A stretch of DNA of 64,000 bases, taken from contig NZ_CP065958.1 in NCBI RefSeq assembly GCF_041270065.1, positions 5,828,001 to 5,892,000 on the forward strand. Reading direction: 5' to 3'. Each line of letters begins with the position of its first letter. The stretch's first letter is position 1. The notes under the pieces were generated by a model that made no database searches, was not told the origin of the DNA, and worked only from the letters and a program-made list of their open reading frames with translations. Below, piece after piece: positions 9,493 through 18,206 of the stretch. This DNA is from Streptomyces fradiae (GTDB lineage: Bacteria; Actinomycetota; Actinomycetes; Streptomycetales; Streptomycetaceae). The translations under genes and the position numbers were made by a program.

Positions 9493-10584
9493 TCAGCCCC
9501 GCAGCGGCACCGCCGCCAGCGCCCCCACCGCCCACGTAAGCGGCACGAACACCGCCAGCAGCACGCCCGCCCGCAGCAGCGCGGTGGTGCGGAGGACCGT
9601 GGGTGGGGCGCCGAGGCGGAGGAGGGCCTCGGTGGTGTGGGTGCGGGACTGCTTGGACTCCAGGGCGGCGGAGAGGAGGGTCGCGGTGGTGCAGCCGACG
9701 ACCACGGTGACGCCCAGCCAGGAGAGCGGGCCGAGCTCGCCGCCGTACAGGGCGTAGCCGGCGACCGCGCCGGAGCCGACGGCGGAGACCACGCCGAGCG
9801 GGCGGCCGATGCGGCGGGCCTCGTCCATGAGGACCCGGCCGGCGAGCAGGCGTACGGCGCCGGGGCGGACCATCTGGAGGAGGCGGCCGCAGCCGTGGGT
9901 GAGGCCGGGGCCGGCCATCGCCAGGCCGACCGCGGTGAGCACCCAGCCGGCAAGCACCCCGCCGCCGTCGCCGCGCGCCGCGTACGTCTCGACGGCCAGG
10001 CCCACGGCGAGCAGGGCGACGCCCCAGGGCAGCCCGGCGGTCGCGGACCGTACGGCGGCGGGGGTCTCCGCGGTCTTGCGGGGGCGCAGCGCGAGGCCGG
10101 CCGCGGTGGCGCCCGCCACCGGGACGACGGCCAGCAGGGTGAGGGCGGCGGCGAGGGGGAGCGGCTGGTCGGCGGCGAGCAGGTCGGCGGCGGCGCCGTC
10201 GAAGGGCAGGCCCGTGATGTCGCCGCGCAGGTGCAGATAGAACAGCAGGGCGACGGCCGAGCCGAGGGTGCAGGCGACGGCGGTGGAGGTCGCGGCGATC
10301 GCGGTGAGCCGGGCCGGGCCGAGGCCGATCGCGGACAGGCCGGGGCGCGGCCGGATGCTGGGGTCGGTGCGGGCCACCGCGACCGCGAACTGCACCGTCG
10401 CGGCCAGCGGCAGCGCGCACCACAGCAGCCGCAGCACGGCCGCCGAGGAGTCGCCGGGGTGGCCCACCGCGTAGCCGAGGGAGCACAGGAGCAGGAAACC
10501 CACCCCGGCGGCGGCCGCGGCGACGCACAGCCGCCGCAGCTGGACGACGGGGTGGGTGCCGCGGACTAGACGGAGAGCGAGCAC
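9493..10584 (-). CDS. ABC transporter permease, FtsX-like
   Basis: Integral membrane protein of 363 residues with about eight hydrophobic segments. Its C-terminal arrangement, with a basic loop EARRIGRPLGVVSAVGSG and a terminal three-helix block, resembles FtsX/MacB-type permeases that act on envelope substrates rather than canonical importers. It follows, and overlaps by 19 bases, the ATPase gene on the same strand, so the two surely form one transporter. The GTG at 10584 lies inside the end of the ATPase gene. Substrate unknown. Confidence 0.78.
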   Translation of the reverse strand: MLALRLVRGTHPVVQLRRLCVAAAAAGVGFLLLCSLGYAVGHPGDSSAAVLRLLWCALPLAATVQFAVAVARTDPSIRPRPGLSAIGLGPARLTAIAATSTAVACTLGSAVALLFYLHLRGDITGLPFDGAAADLLAADQPLPLAAALTLLAVVPVAGATAAGLALRPRKTAETPAAVRSATAGLPWGVALLAVGLAVETYAARGDGGGVLAGWVLTAVGLAMAGPGLTHGCGRLLQMVRPGAVRLLAGRVLMDEARRIGRPLGVVSAVGSGAVAGYALYGGELGPLSWLGVTVVVGCTTATLLSAALESKQSRTHTTEALLRLGAPPTVLRTTALLRAGVLLAVFVPLTWAVGALAAVPLRG

Positions 10585-11297
10585 GCGGTGACGCCCTCCG
10601 CCCCGGTGGCCGGCGGTACGGCGCCGACGCGGCGCCCGTCGAGGAGCGCGACCGTGCGGTCGGCGAGCGCGGCGACCTCGGGGTCGCCGCTGGCGAGCAG
10701 CACCGTGATGCCGTGCGAACGGGCCGCGGCGGTCAGGGTACGCAGGACCTGCGCGCCGTCGGCGCGGTGCAGGGTCGCGGTCGGCTCGTCGGCGAACAGC
10801 ACCGAGGGGGTGGTGACCAGGGCGCGGGCGATCGCGATCCGCTGGCGCTGCGACTGGGTGAGGGCGTGCGGGCGCCGCTTGGCGGCGGCCCCGGTGTCGA
10901 GGCGCTCCAGCCACTCGACGGCGGCGGTGCGGGCGGCCCGGTGGGACACGCCGCGCAGCAGCAGCGGCAGGGCCACGTTCTCCCAGCCGGTGAGTTCGGG
11001 GACGAGCCCGGGCTCGGGGTCGATCCAGCCGAAGCGCTCGCGCCGCAGCCGCTCGCGCTGCGCGCGGGTCATGGTGTGCACGGGCGCGCTGTTGAACCAG
11101 ACCTCGCCCTCCTGGGCCAGGGTCTGGCCGGACAGACAGCGCAGCAGCGTGGTCTTGCCGCTGCCGCGGGGTCCGGTGACGGCGAGGATCTCGCCTTCGC
11201 GCGCGCCGACGGAGACTCCGGTCAGCACGTCGGAGCCGCCCAGGGCGCAGCGCAGGGAACGCGCCCAGAGCACGTCGTTGTCCGGTGGGGCCACCAT
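10566..11297 (-). CDS. ABC transporter ATP-binding protein with degenerate signature motif
   Basis: 243-residue ATPase partner of the downstream permease. Walker A is GPRGSGKTTLL (about residues 42-52) and Walker B is VLFADEPT. The signature, usually LSGGQ, reads LTQSQRQR, keeping the helix but not the glycines. The switch region also departs from the norm: LLASGDPEVA lacks the usual histidine. This may mean slow or asymmetric ATP hydrolysis. The ATG at 11297 has GAGGTG a few bases upstream; upstream codons remain open but lie near the palindrome at 11329-11348. Size and type fit the LolD/MacB group. Confidence 0.82.
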   Translation of the reverse strand: MVAPPDNDVLWARSLRCALGGSDVLTGVSVGAREGEILAVTGPRGSGKTTLLRCLSGQTLAQEGEVWFNSAPVHTMTRAQRERLRRERFGWIDPEPGLVPELTGWENVALPLLLRGVSHRAARTAAVEWLERLDTGAAAKRRPHALTQSQRQRIAIARALVTTPSVLFADEPTATLHRADGAQVLRTLTAAARSHGITVLLASGDPEVAALADRTVALLDGRRVGAVPPATGAEGVTACSLSV

Positions 11298-11328
11298 CGC
11301 GTACACCTCGATGTCGGATCTGATGTGT

Positions 11329-11348
11329 GTTCCCCCGTACGGGGGAAC
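11329..11348. promoter_or_regulatory. perfect 20-bp palindrome, probable operator
   Basis: GTTCCCCCGTACGGGGGAAC reads identically on both strands and lies 32 bases upstream of the ABC ATPase start. The size, symmetry and position fit a dimeric repressor site covering the promoter of the ATPase-permease pair. No regulator gene is adjacent, so the binding protein would be encoded elsewhere. Confidence 0.65.
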
Positions 11349-11423
11349 GAGGAGACGGGCCTGTGGGTCACGTGGGTCACTCGGCACCGTAAGGATTCAG
11401 ATCCGCTGGTACGGACAGCACGC

Positions 11424-11468
11424 GGCCCGGGCCGCCGCCATCCACTCGGATGGCGGCATGCCCGGGCC
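11424..11468 (-). terminator. two-part hairpin terminator after the aminotransferase gene
   Basis: Outer arms GGCCCGGG (11424-11431) and CCCGGGCC (11461-11468) enclose an inner perfect stem CCGCCATCC/GGATGGCGG with loop ACTC. It lies 37 bases downstream of the minus-strand aminotransferase stop and before the ABC ATPase promoter region. Confidence 0.7.
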
Positions 11469-11504
11469 GGGGTCACGCCGTGAGGGCGGCGTGATGTCGC
11501 GGGA

Positions 11505-12884
11505 TCAGAGCCTGGTCCACGCCTCGGTGAGGGTGGCGCGGAGGATCTGCTCGATCTCGTCGAACGTGGACTGGTCCGAGATCAGCGGCGGAGCCAGCTG
11601 GATGACCGGGTCGCCGCGGTCGTCGGCACGGCAGTAGAGGCCGTTGTCGAAGAGCGCCTTGGAGAGGAAGCCGTACAGGACGCGCTCGGTCTCCTCGTCG
11701 TTGAAGGACTCCTTGGTGACCTTGTCCTTGACCAGCTCGATGCCGTAGAAGAAGCCGTTGCCGCGGACGTCGCCGACGATCGGCAGGTCGTGCAGCTTCT
11801 GCAGCGTGGAGAGGAAGTTGCCCTCGTTGTCGAGGACGTGCTGGTTCAGCTTCTCCTTCTCGAAGATGTCGAGGTTGGCGAGGCCGACGGCGGCGGACAC
11901 CGGGTGGCCGCCGAAGGTGTAGCCGTGCAGGAAGGTGTTGTCACCCTTGTAGAACGGCTCGGCCAGGCGGTCGGAGACGATGCAGGCGCCGATCGGGGAG
12001 TAGCCCGAGGTCATGCCCTTCGCGCAGGTGATCATGTCCGGCACGTAGCCGAACTTGTCGCAGGCGAAGGTGGTGCCGAGGCGGCCGAAGGCGCAGATGA
12101 CCTCGTCGGAGACGAGCAGCACGTCGTACTGGTCGCAGATCTCGCGGACCCGCTGGAAGTAGCCGGGCGGCGGCGGGAAGCAGCCGCCGGCGTTCTGTAC
12201 CGGCTCCAGGAAGACGGCCGCGACGGTCTCGGGGCCCTCGAAGAGGATCTGCTGCTCGATCTGGTCGGCGGCCCAGCGGCCGAAGGCCTCCGGGTCGTCG
12301 CCGTGCAGCGGGGCGCGGTAGATGTTGGTGTTCGGGACCTTGTGGGCGCCGGGCACCAGCGGCTCGAAGGGGGCCTTCAGACCGGGCAGACCGGTGATGG
12401 AGAGGGCGCCCTGCGGGGTGCCGTGGTAGGCGACCGCACGCGAGATGACCTTGTACTTGGTGGGCTTGCCGACCAGCTTGAAGTACTGCTTGGCGAGCTT
12501 CCAGGCGGTCTCGACGGCCTCGCCGCCGCCGGTGGTGAAGAACACCTTGTTCAGGTCGCCGGGGGCCTCGTTGGCGAGACGCTCGGCGAGCTCGACGGCC
12601 TTGGGGTGGGCGTAGGACCACACCGGGAAGAAGGCGAGCTCCTGGGCCTGCTTGGCGGCCGTCTCGGCGAGCTCGGTGCGGCCGTGACCGGCCTGGACCA
12701 CGAACAGGCCGGCGAGGCCGTCGAGGTACTTCCTGCCCTTGTCGTCGTAGATGTAGGTGCCCTCACCGCGGACGATGGTGGGGACGGGGCTGTTCTCGTA
12801 CGACGACATGCGGGTGAAGTGCATCCACAGGTGGTCGTAGGCGGTCTTCGAGAGGTCCTTGCTCACGGCTATCGGGTTCCCCAC
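11505..12884 (-). CDS. class-III aminotransferase, probable putrescine/polyamine aminotransferase
   Basis: PLP enzyme moving an amino group from an omega-amine to a keto acid. The product is 459 residues. Seen: the FFTTGGGEAVETAWKLAKQY phosphate-binding region, the SDEVICAFGR aspartate motif, and the PLP lysine in ITCAKGMTSGYSPIG. The family includes putrescine- and beta-alanine-pyruvate transaminases. The GTG at 12884 overlaps the end of the Lrp/AsnC gene by 16 bases, so the two are co-transcribed, and an aldehyde dehydrogenase lies divergently beyond. This supports amine to aldehyde to GABA-type catabolism. Exact substrate is inferred, not shown. Confidence 0.85.
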   Translation of the reverse strand: MGNPIAVSKDLSKTAYDHLWMHFTRMSSYENSPVPTIVRGEGTYIYDDKGRKYLDGLAGLFVVQAGHGRTELAETAAKQAQELAFFPVWSYAHPKAVELAERLANEAPGDLNKVFFTTGGGEAVETAWKLAKQYFKLVGKPTKYKVISRAVAYHGTPQGALSITGLPGLKAPFEPLVPGAHKVPNTNIYRAPLHGDDPEAFGRWAADQIEQQILFEGPETVAAVFLEPVQNAGGCFPPPPGYFQRVREICDQYDVLLVSDEVICAFGRLGTTFACDKFGYVPDMITCAKGMTSGYSPIGACIVSDRLAEPFYKGDNTFLHGYTFGGHPVSAAVGLANLDIFEKEKLNQHVLDNEGNFLSTLQKLHDLPIVGDVRGNGFFYGIELVKDKVTKESFNDEETERVLYGFLSKALFDNGLYCRADDRGDPVIQLAPPLISDQSTFDEIEQILRATLTEAWTRL

Positions 12885-13375
12885 ATATAGGTCTGCTTCT
12901 TGAGCTTCAGGTAGACGAAGCTCTCGGTGGAGCGCACCCCGGGGAGGGTGCGGATGCGCTTGTTGATCACATCCAGGAGGTGGTCGTCGTCCTCGCAGAC
13001 GATCTCCACCATGAGGTCGAAGGAGCCCGCGGTCATCACCACGTACTCGCATTCGGCCATGGCCGTCAGCGCGTCCGCGACCGGATCCAGGTCACCCTCG
13101 ACGTTGATGCCGACCATCGCCTGGCGCCGGAATCCCACGGTGAGCGGGTCGGTGACGGCGACGATCTGCATGACGCCCTGGTCGAGCAGCTTCTGGACGC
13201 GCTGCCGTACGGCGGCCTCGGACAGGCCGACGGCCTTGCCGATGGCGGCGTAGGGACGGCGTCCGTCCTGCTGGAGCTGTTCGATGATCGCCAGGGAGAC
13301 GGCATCGATCGTCGGGGACGAACCGGTTCCGGTTCTGGAGTCTGTGCTTCGACTGGCCACGACTTCACTGTGCAC
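12869..13375 (-). CDS. Lrp/AsnC-family transcriptional regulator
   Basis: 168 residues from the GTG at 13375. An N-terminal winged helix-turn-helix (DAVSLAIIEQLQQDG, then GLSEAAVRQRVQKLLDQG) is followed by the RAM/AsnC ligand-binding domain with the family turn MTAGSFDLMVEI. It probably senses an amino acid or amine and controls its own operon and the divergent aldehyde dehydrogenase. An upstream ATG at 13423 would add 16 residues; I prefer 13375 from the usual short N-terminus and a weak AGG upstream. It lies directly ahead of the aminotransferase gene and overlaps it by 16 bases. Confidence 0.88.
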   Translation of the reverse strand: MHSEVVASRSTDSRTGTGSSPTIDAVSLAIIEQLQQDGRRPYAAIGKAVGLSEAAVRQRVQKLLDQGVMQIVAVTDPLTVGFRRQAMVGINVEGDLDPVADALTAMAECEYVVMTAGSFDLMVEIVCEDDDHLLDVINKRIRTLPGVRSTESFVYLKLKKQTYMWGTR

Positions 13376-13468
13376 CGAACCTGTCGTTCTCGCAACCCCA
13401 GAGCGATGAAATTCGTTGTTCAAGGCTCTCGATCACACTGAATCCGAAGTTGGCGAGGGTCGGGCCTG

Positions 13469-13496
13469 TTGAAAGCGTCAGTGGACCGATTAGGCT
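13469..13496 (+). promoter_or_regulatory. candidate sigma70-type promoter of the aldehyde dehydrogenase
   Basis: TTGAAA (13469-13474), a 16-base spacer and TAGGCT (13491-13496) match the Streptomyces vegetative consensus. It lies about 70 bases ahead of the GTG at 13566, in the divergent region shared with the Lrp/AsnC gene, where an Lrp-type regulator would be expected to bind. Confidence 0.55.
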
Positions 13497-13565
13497 GAGG
13501 TGTCTCGCACATCGGGACACCGCACGACGGAGTGCGGAGACAGAACGTGACAGGAGGGGTGGCAA

Positions 13566-15002
13566 GTGACCACCGAGCTGCGCCGGCTGCGCAACTACAT
13601 CAACGGGGAGTTCCGGGACGCGGCCGACGGCCGCACGATCGACGTGATCAACCCGGCCACCGGTGAGGTGTACGCCACCTCCCCGCTGTCGGGCCAGGCA
13701 GACGTCGACGCCGCCATGGAGGCTGCCGCGGCCGCCTTCCCCGCCTGGCGCGACACCACGCCCGCCGAGCGCCAGAAGGTCCTCCTGAAGATCGCGGACG
13801 CCTTCGAGGAGCGCGCCGAGGACCTGATCGCCGCCGAGGTCGAGAACACCGGCAAGCCGGTCGCCCTCACCGCGAGCGAGGAGATCCCGCCGATGGTGGA
13901 CCAGATCCGCTTCTTCGCGGGTGCCGCCCGGATGCTCGAGGGCCGCTCGGCCGGCGAGTACATGGAGGGCATGACCTCGATCGTCCGCCGCGAGCCGGTG
14001 GGCGTCTGCGCCCAGGTCGCGCCGTGGAACTACCCGATGATGATGGCCGTGTGGAAGTTCGCCCCGGCGCTCGCCGCGGGCAACACCGTCGTCCTCAAGC
14101 CCTCGGACACCACCCCGGCGTCGACCGTCCTGATGGCCGAGATCATCGGGCAGATCGTCCCCAAGGGCGTCTTCAACGTCGTCTGCGGCGACCGCGAGAC
14201 CGGCCGCGCCATGGTCGAGCACCCGACCCCGGCGATGGCCTCCATCACCGGCTCGGTCCGGGCCGGCATGCAGGTCGCCGAGTCCGCCGCCAAGGACGTC
14301 AAGCGCGTCCACCTGGAGCTCGGCGGCAAGGCCCCGGTCGTGGTCTTCGAGGACACCGACATCGACAAGGCCGTCGAGGACATCTCCGTCGCCGGCTTCT
14401 TCAACGCCGGCCAGGACTGCACCGCCGCCACCCGCGTGCTCGTGCACGAGTCCATCCACGACGAGTTCGTCGCCGCCCTCGCCAAGGCCGCCGCCGAGAC
14501 GAAGACCGGTCAGCCGGACGACGAGGACGTGCTCTACGGCCCGCTCAACAACGCCAACCAGCTGAAGCAGGTCTCCGGCTTCATCGACCGCCTCCCGGCG
14601 CACGCCAAGGTCGAGGCCGGCGGCCACCGGGTCGGCGACAAGGGCTACTTCTACGCCCCGACCGTCGTCTCCGGCCTCAAGCAGGACGACGAGATCATCC
14701 AGAACGAGGTCTTCGGCCCCGTCATCACCGTCCAGTCCTTCACCGACGAGGCCCAGGCCCTCGACTACGCCAACGGCGTCGAGTACGCCCTGGCGTCCTC
14801 GGTCTGGACGAAGGACCACTCCCGCGCCATGCGCATGTCCAAGGCGCTCGACTTCGGCTGCGTGTGGATCAACACCCACATCCCGCTGGTCGCCGAGATG
14901 CCCCACGGCGGCTTCAAGAAGTCCGGCTACGGCAAGGACCTCTCGGGCTACGGCTTCGAGGACTACACGCGCATCAAGCACGTGATGACCTCCCTCGGCT
15001 GA
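13566..15002 (+). CDS. aldehyde dehydrogenase, probable gamma-aminobutyraldehyde dehydrogenase
   Basis: NAD-dependent oxidation of an aminoaldehyde to the acid, likely 4-aminobutanal to GABA. The product is 478 residues, normal for the family. The catalytic cysteine is in NAGQDCTAATR and the general-base glutamate in HLELGGKAP. The AAxAFPAWRDTTPAERQ N-terminal helix and the end YTRIKHVM are typical of the YdcW/betaine-aldehyde group. It is divergent from the Lrp/aminotransferase pair. A second, closely similar enzyme lies at 23415; the two share all active-site motifs. Confidence 0.9.
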   Translation: MTTELRRLRNYINGEFRDAADGRTIDVINPATGEVYATSPLSGQADVDAAMEAAAAAFPAWRDTTPAERQKVLLKIADAFEERAEDLIAAEVENTGKPVALTASEEIPPMVDQIRFFAGAARMLEGRSAGEYMEGMTSIVRREPVGVCAQVAPWNYPMMMAVWKFAPALAAGNTVVLKPSDTTPASTVLMAEIIGQIVPKGVFNVVCGDRETGRAMVEHPTPAMASITGSVRAGMQVAESAAKDVKRVHLELGGKAPVVVFEDTDIDKAVEDISVAGFFNAGQDCTAATRVLVHESIHDEFVAALAKAAAETKTGQPDDEDVLYGPLNNANQLKQVSGFIDRLPAHAKVEAGGHRVGDKGYFYAPTVVSGLKQDDEIIQNEVFGPVITVQSFTDEAQALDYANGVEYALASSVWTKDHSRAMRMSKALDFGCVWINTHIPLVAEMPHGGFKKSGYGKDLSGYGFEDYTRIKHVMTSLG

Positions 15003-15020
15003 CCCCTCGCGGCCCCGCGA

Positions 15021-15061
15021 CGCGGCCCCGGCACCCTGATCGACAGGGTGCCGGGGCCGCG
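15021..15061 (+). terminator. 18-bp perfect hairpin terminator
   Basis: CGCGGCCCCGGCACCCTG (15021-15038) pairs completely with 15044-15061 around ATCGA. It starts 18 bases after the aldehyde dehydrogenase stop. No U-tract, as usual here. Confidence 0.8.
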
Positions 15062-15099
15062 CCCGTCGGTGCGCCGCCGCGCCGTGGTAAGCCGTACCC

Positions 15100-15648
15100 A
15101 TGACCGATACGGGGATCGACTCAGCGATCAACTCAGCCGTCACCTATGGACTGTTCGCCGCCTGGGCGCTGCACGACACCGAGGAGGTGGTGTACGGGCC
15201 GGGCTGGATGCGCGAGAACCTGCCGGGCCTCAAGGAACGCTTTCCGGGTGTGCCCGACGCGGTGTGGCAGGCCCTCGGGTCGGTCGACGACCGGGAATTC
15301 CGGGCCGCCGTCGGGGTGATGGCCGCGATCGTCGGTGCGGCCGCCGTCGCCGGCCACCGCACCGGCGGCCGGTCCGCCTTCTACCAGGGCGCGTTGAACG
15401 GCTTCGGACTGCACGGCCTGGTGCACCTCGCGCAGGCCGCCGCCGTCCGCGGGGTGACCCCCGGCTCGGTCACCTCGCCGCTGCTGGTCATCCCCTTCAC
15501 CCTCTGGGCGCGCGGGCGGCTGCGCCGCGCCGGGGTGCTGCGGCCCACCCGGGGCCGGGACGTGCTCGCCGGACTCGCGCTCGCGGGCGGGGCGACCGCC
15601 GTCTCGCACGCGGTGGCCCGCCGGCTCACCCGGCGACCCCGTTTTTGA
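15100..15648 (+). CDS. HXXEE-domain membrane protein
   Basis: 182 residues. The early segment WALHDTEEVVYGP carries the H-x-x-E-E motif that names this small family, whose function is unknown. Three or four membrane segments follow: VGVMAAIVGAAAVAG, the Gly/His-rich NGFGLHGLVHLAQAAAV, and VTSPLLVIPFTLWARG. Conserved His and Glu residues inside the membrane region suggest metal or proton involvement, but this is inference. It is a separate unit after the terminator of the aldehyde dehydrogenase. Confidence 0.72.
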   Translation: MTDTGIDSAINSAVTYGLFAAWALHDTEEVVYGPGWMRENLPGLKERFPGVPDAVWQALGSVDDREFRAAVGVMAAIVGAAAVAGHRTGGRSAFYQGALNGFGLHGLVHLAQAAAVRGVTPGSVTSPLLVIPFTLWARGRLRRAGVLRPTRGRDVLAGLALAGGATAVSHAVARRLTRRPRF

Positions 15649-15672
15649 ACGCGTTCACGGGAGGCGTACGCT
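15645..15672 (+). promoter_or_regulatory. strong leaderless promoter of the 15680 gene
   Basis: TTGAAC (15645-15650), a 16-base spacer and TACGCT (15667-15672), with the ATG only seven bases after the -10. No ribosome site intervenes, so transcription should begin at or near the start codon. The spacer overlaps a 10-bp palindrome GAACGCGTTC (15647-15656). Confidence 0.6.
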
Positions 15673-15679
15673 GCCTTCC

Positions 15680-16252
15680 ATGAGCGACACGAACGGGCCC
15701 AGAGCCCTCCTCAAGCGCATCCGCGTCTGGCTGGTCGTCTTCATCGTCTGTCTGGTGCTCAGCGGGGCCACGGCGTTCCCGCTGGTCACCGAACTCCGCC
15801 TGGCCGACGGGGCCCTGGACACCTGGGCGGCCCCGCTCGCCGACGCCTTCCCCGGCCTCGCCGAGTGGATCTCCCGGGTGCGGACCGGGCTCGAAGGGGC
15901 CGACGCCGGGGCCCCGTACCTCCTCTACGGCACCGACTGGCTGGCCTTCGCCCACCTCGTCATCGCCGTGGCCTTCTACGGGCCCTACCGCGACCCGGTC
16001 CGCAACATCTGGGTGATCGAGTTCGGCATGATCGCCTGCGTCGGCATCATCCCGCTCGCCCTGATCTGCGGACCGATCCGCGGCATCCCCTTCTGGTGGT
16101 CGGTGATCGACATGTCCTTCGGGGTCCTCGGCATCCTGCCGCTGCTCGCCGTACGCCGGCTGATCAAGCGACTCGAAGCGCTCGAAGCCCTGGAGGCGCC
16201 GGAAGCACCGGGCGCGGTCACTCCGACGGCGCCCCGAACGTCGCCAGCATGA
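15680..16252 (+). CDS. hypothetical four-segment membrane protein
   Basis: 190 residues with hydrophobic segments near residues 14-33, 90-108, 114-135 and 140-160, and a basic N-terminus (ALLKRIRVW) placing it inside the cell. The C-terminal tail repeats Leu-Glu-Ala (LEALEALEAPEAPGA). I do not recognise a function. Its final 35 bases overlap, tail to tail, the serine hydrolase gene on the opposite strand. It is probably expressed from the leaderless promoter just upstream. Confidence 0.7.
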   Translation: MSDTNGPRALLKRIRVWLVVFIVCLVLSGATAFPLVTELRLADGALDTWAAPLADAFPGLAEWISRVRTGLEGADAGAPYLLYGTDWLAFAHLVIAVAFYGPYRDPVRNIWVIEFGMIACVGIIPLALICGPIRGIPFWWSVIDMSFGVLGILPLLAVRRLIKRLEALEALEAPEAPGAVTPTAPRTSPA

Positions 16253-17387
16253 CCCCCATCGCCACCTTGTTCATCTCCTGGCCCTTGGCGTCCGTCGAGT
16301 TGACGCTGTAGACCAGGGTCCGCTCGCCGTGGCGGGTGGAGGCGATGGCAGCGTTGTAGCCCCAGCGGCCACCGGTCTTGCCCCACACCTCGCGCCCGCC
16401 CAGCTTCTTCATCGACAGACCGACGCTGTACGCGGCCGGGGCGCCCGACCCGAAGTCCGCCACCTTCGGCAGCGTGAACATCTCCTCCAGGAGCGGTCCG
16501 CGCACCACCCGGCCGCCGAACAGGGCCCGCGTGAACTGTTCCAGGTCCGCGGTGGTCGAGATCAGATCGCCCGCCGCCCAGCCGTCCGTGGCGCCCCACA
16601 CGGTGACGTCGCGCAGCCCGGTCGTCCCGTCGTCGAGCCGCATCCACTGGTACCCGTGGTTGTGCCGGCCCTCGATCCGCGGGCTGCCGCCCGGGAAGTA
16701 CGTGTCCTTCAGGCCGAGCGGCCGCAGCACCCGCGCCGCCACCTGGTGCTCGTACGAGTCGCCCGTGACGCGCTCGACGATCAGACCGGCGATCGTGTAG
16801 CCGATGTTGAGATAGTGCTGCTTCTCGCCGGGGGCGAACTCCCGCGGCCGCGCGGTCGCGTCGCGCACCAGGTCGCGCGGGTCGTGCTCGACGAAGCGGC
16901 GCGCGTACCACTCCTCGACCGTCTCACCCGGCAGGTGCGCCGCCGGGATGCCGTGGGTGTGGTTGAGCAACTGGCGTACGGTGACGCCTCCGTACGCCGC
17001 CGGGATCAGCTCCGGGAGGTACGAGCGGGCCGGGCGGCCCAGGTCGATCCGGCCCTCGCCCGCCAGCTGCAGGACGACCGCCGCCGTGAACACCTTGGTC
17101 ACCGAACCGGCCCGGAAGCGGCCGCCCGGGTCCGCCGGGCGGCCGGTCGTGAGGTCGTGCACGCCCGCACTGCCTTGCCAGGCGCCCTCGGTGCCGCCGA
17201 CCCGGACCAGGGCCGCCGTCGTGTCCTTCGACGGAAGGCCGCCGATCACCGCCGACAGGTCGGGCGCCGTCGGGGCTTGGGCCACCGGCCGGGCCGGGGC
17301 GGCGAAGGCCGGGGCGAGTGACATCGGGCCGGCGGTGACGCCCAGGACCAGGGCGGCGGCGAGCAGGGCGCGGGTGGACTTCCGCAT
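16218..17387 (-). CDS. secreted serine hydrolase, beta-lactamase class C/DD-peptidase family
   Basis: 389 residues with a Sec signal peptide ending near AFAA (residue 30). The penicillin-binding triad is complete: SVTK (Ser95, Lys98), YLN (Tyr192, Asn194) and GKTGG near residue 345. The family includes D-alanyl-D-alanine carboxypeptidases, esterases and class-C beta-lactamases; sequence alone does not separate them, but extracellular Streptomyces DD-peptidases are the closest type. I chose ATG 17387 because GGAG sits six bases upstream; an ATG at 17399 has no ribosome site. It lies 96 bases downstream of the two-component genes on the same strand. Confidence 0.85.
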   Translation of the reverse strand: MRKSTRALLAAALVLGVTAGPMSLAPAFAAPARPVAQAPTAPDLSAVIGGLPSKDTTAALVRVGGTEGAWQGSAGVHDLTTGRPADPGGRFRAGSVTKVFTAAVVLQLAGEGRIDLGRPARSYLPELIPAAYGGVTVRQLLNHTHGIPAAHLPGETVEEWYARRFVEHDPRDLVRDATARPREFAPGEKQHYLNIGYTIAGLIVERVTGDSYEHQVAARVLRPLGLKDTYFPGGSPRIEGRHNHGYQWMRLDDGTTGLRDVTVWGATDGWAAGDLISTTADLEQFTRALFGGRVVRGPLLEEMFTLPKVADFGSGAPAAYSVGLSMKKLGGREVWGKTGGRWGYNAAIASTRHGERTLVYSVNSTDAKGQEMNKVAMGVMLATFGAPSE

Positions 17388-17483
17388 GGTCAACTCCATG
17401 GGTCTGAGCCGTTGTTCTCGATGGCTCCATCCTGCTGACCTGCGACGACCGGAGGATCGCCCGTACCGGCGGTCTTCCCCCGG

Positions 17484-18206
17484 CTACTTCCTCGCCCGCC
17501 CGGGGGAGGCGCCCGCGCCGCCACCTCCCCCCGGCGGGGGAGAGCCCGCCGCGACCAGGCCCGTCTCGTACGCGCAGATCACCGCCTGGATGCGATCCCG
17601 CAGCCCCAGCTTGGCGAGCACGTTGCCGACGTGCGTCTTCACCGTGTGGTCGCTGACCACCAGCTCCGCCGCGATCTCCGCGTTCGACAGGCCCCTGGCG
17701 AGCAGCAGCAGCGTCTCGCGCTCCCGCCCGGTGAGGACGTCGAGCCGGGGATCGGCGGTCCGGGCCGGGCCGCCGGGGCGCGGCCCGCCCGCCGTGTACT
17801 GCTCCACCAGGCGCCGCGCCACGGACGGCGCGAGCAGCGAGTCGCCCGCCGCCACCACCCGTACCGCGTGCACCAGGTCGTCGCGGCGCACGTCCTTCAG
17901 AAGGAAGCCGCTCGCGCCCGCGTGCAGCGCCTCGTACACATACGCGTCGGTGTCGAAGGTCGTCAGCATCACCGTCCGGCAGCGGGACTCCGCGCTGATC
18001 GTCCGGCAGGCCTCGATGCCGTCGGTCCGGGGCATCCGGATGTCGAGCAGCGCCACGTCCGGCGCCAGCCGCCGCACCGCCTCGACGGCCGCCGTGCCGT
18101 CCCCGGCCTCCGCCACCACCTCGATGTCCGGCTGCGCGTCCAGGATCATCGCGAAGCCGCTGCGGACCAGTTCCTGGTCGTCCGCCACCACCACCCGGAT
18201 CGTCAT
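17484..18206 (-). CDS. NarL/LuxR-family response regulator
   Basis: 240 residues. The receiver domain has acidic pocket Asp9/Asp10, phosphoacceptor Asp55 (in ALLDIRMP) and the conserved lysine in FLLKD. A LuxR-type helix-turn-helix follows (LTGRERETLLLLARG, then SNAEIAAELVVSDHTVKTH). A Gly/Pro-rich tail ends the protein. It overlaps the sensor kinase by 4 bases (ATGA), so the two are made together. The downstream secreted serine hydrolase may be a target; this is inference from position. Confidence 0.9.
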   Translation of the reverse strand: MTIRVVVADDQELVRSGFAMILDAQPDIEVVAEAGDGTAAVEAVRRLAPDVALLDIRMPRTDGIEACRTISAESRCRTVMLTTFDTDAYVYEALHAGASGFLLKDVRRDDLVHAVRVVAAGDSLLAPSVARRLVEQYTAGGPRPGGPARTADPRLDVLTGRERETLLLLARGLSNAEIAAELVVSDHTVKTHVGNVLAKLGLRDRIQAVICAYETGLVAAGSPPPGGGGGAGASPGRARK

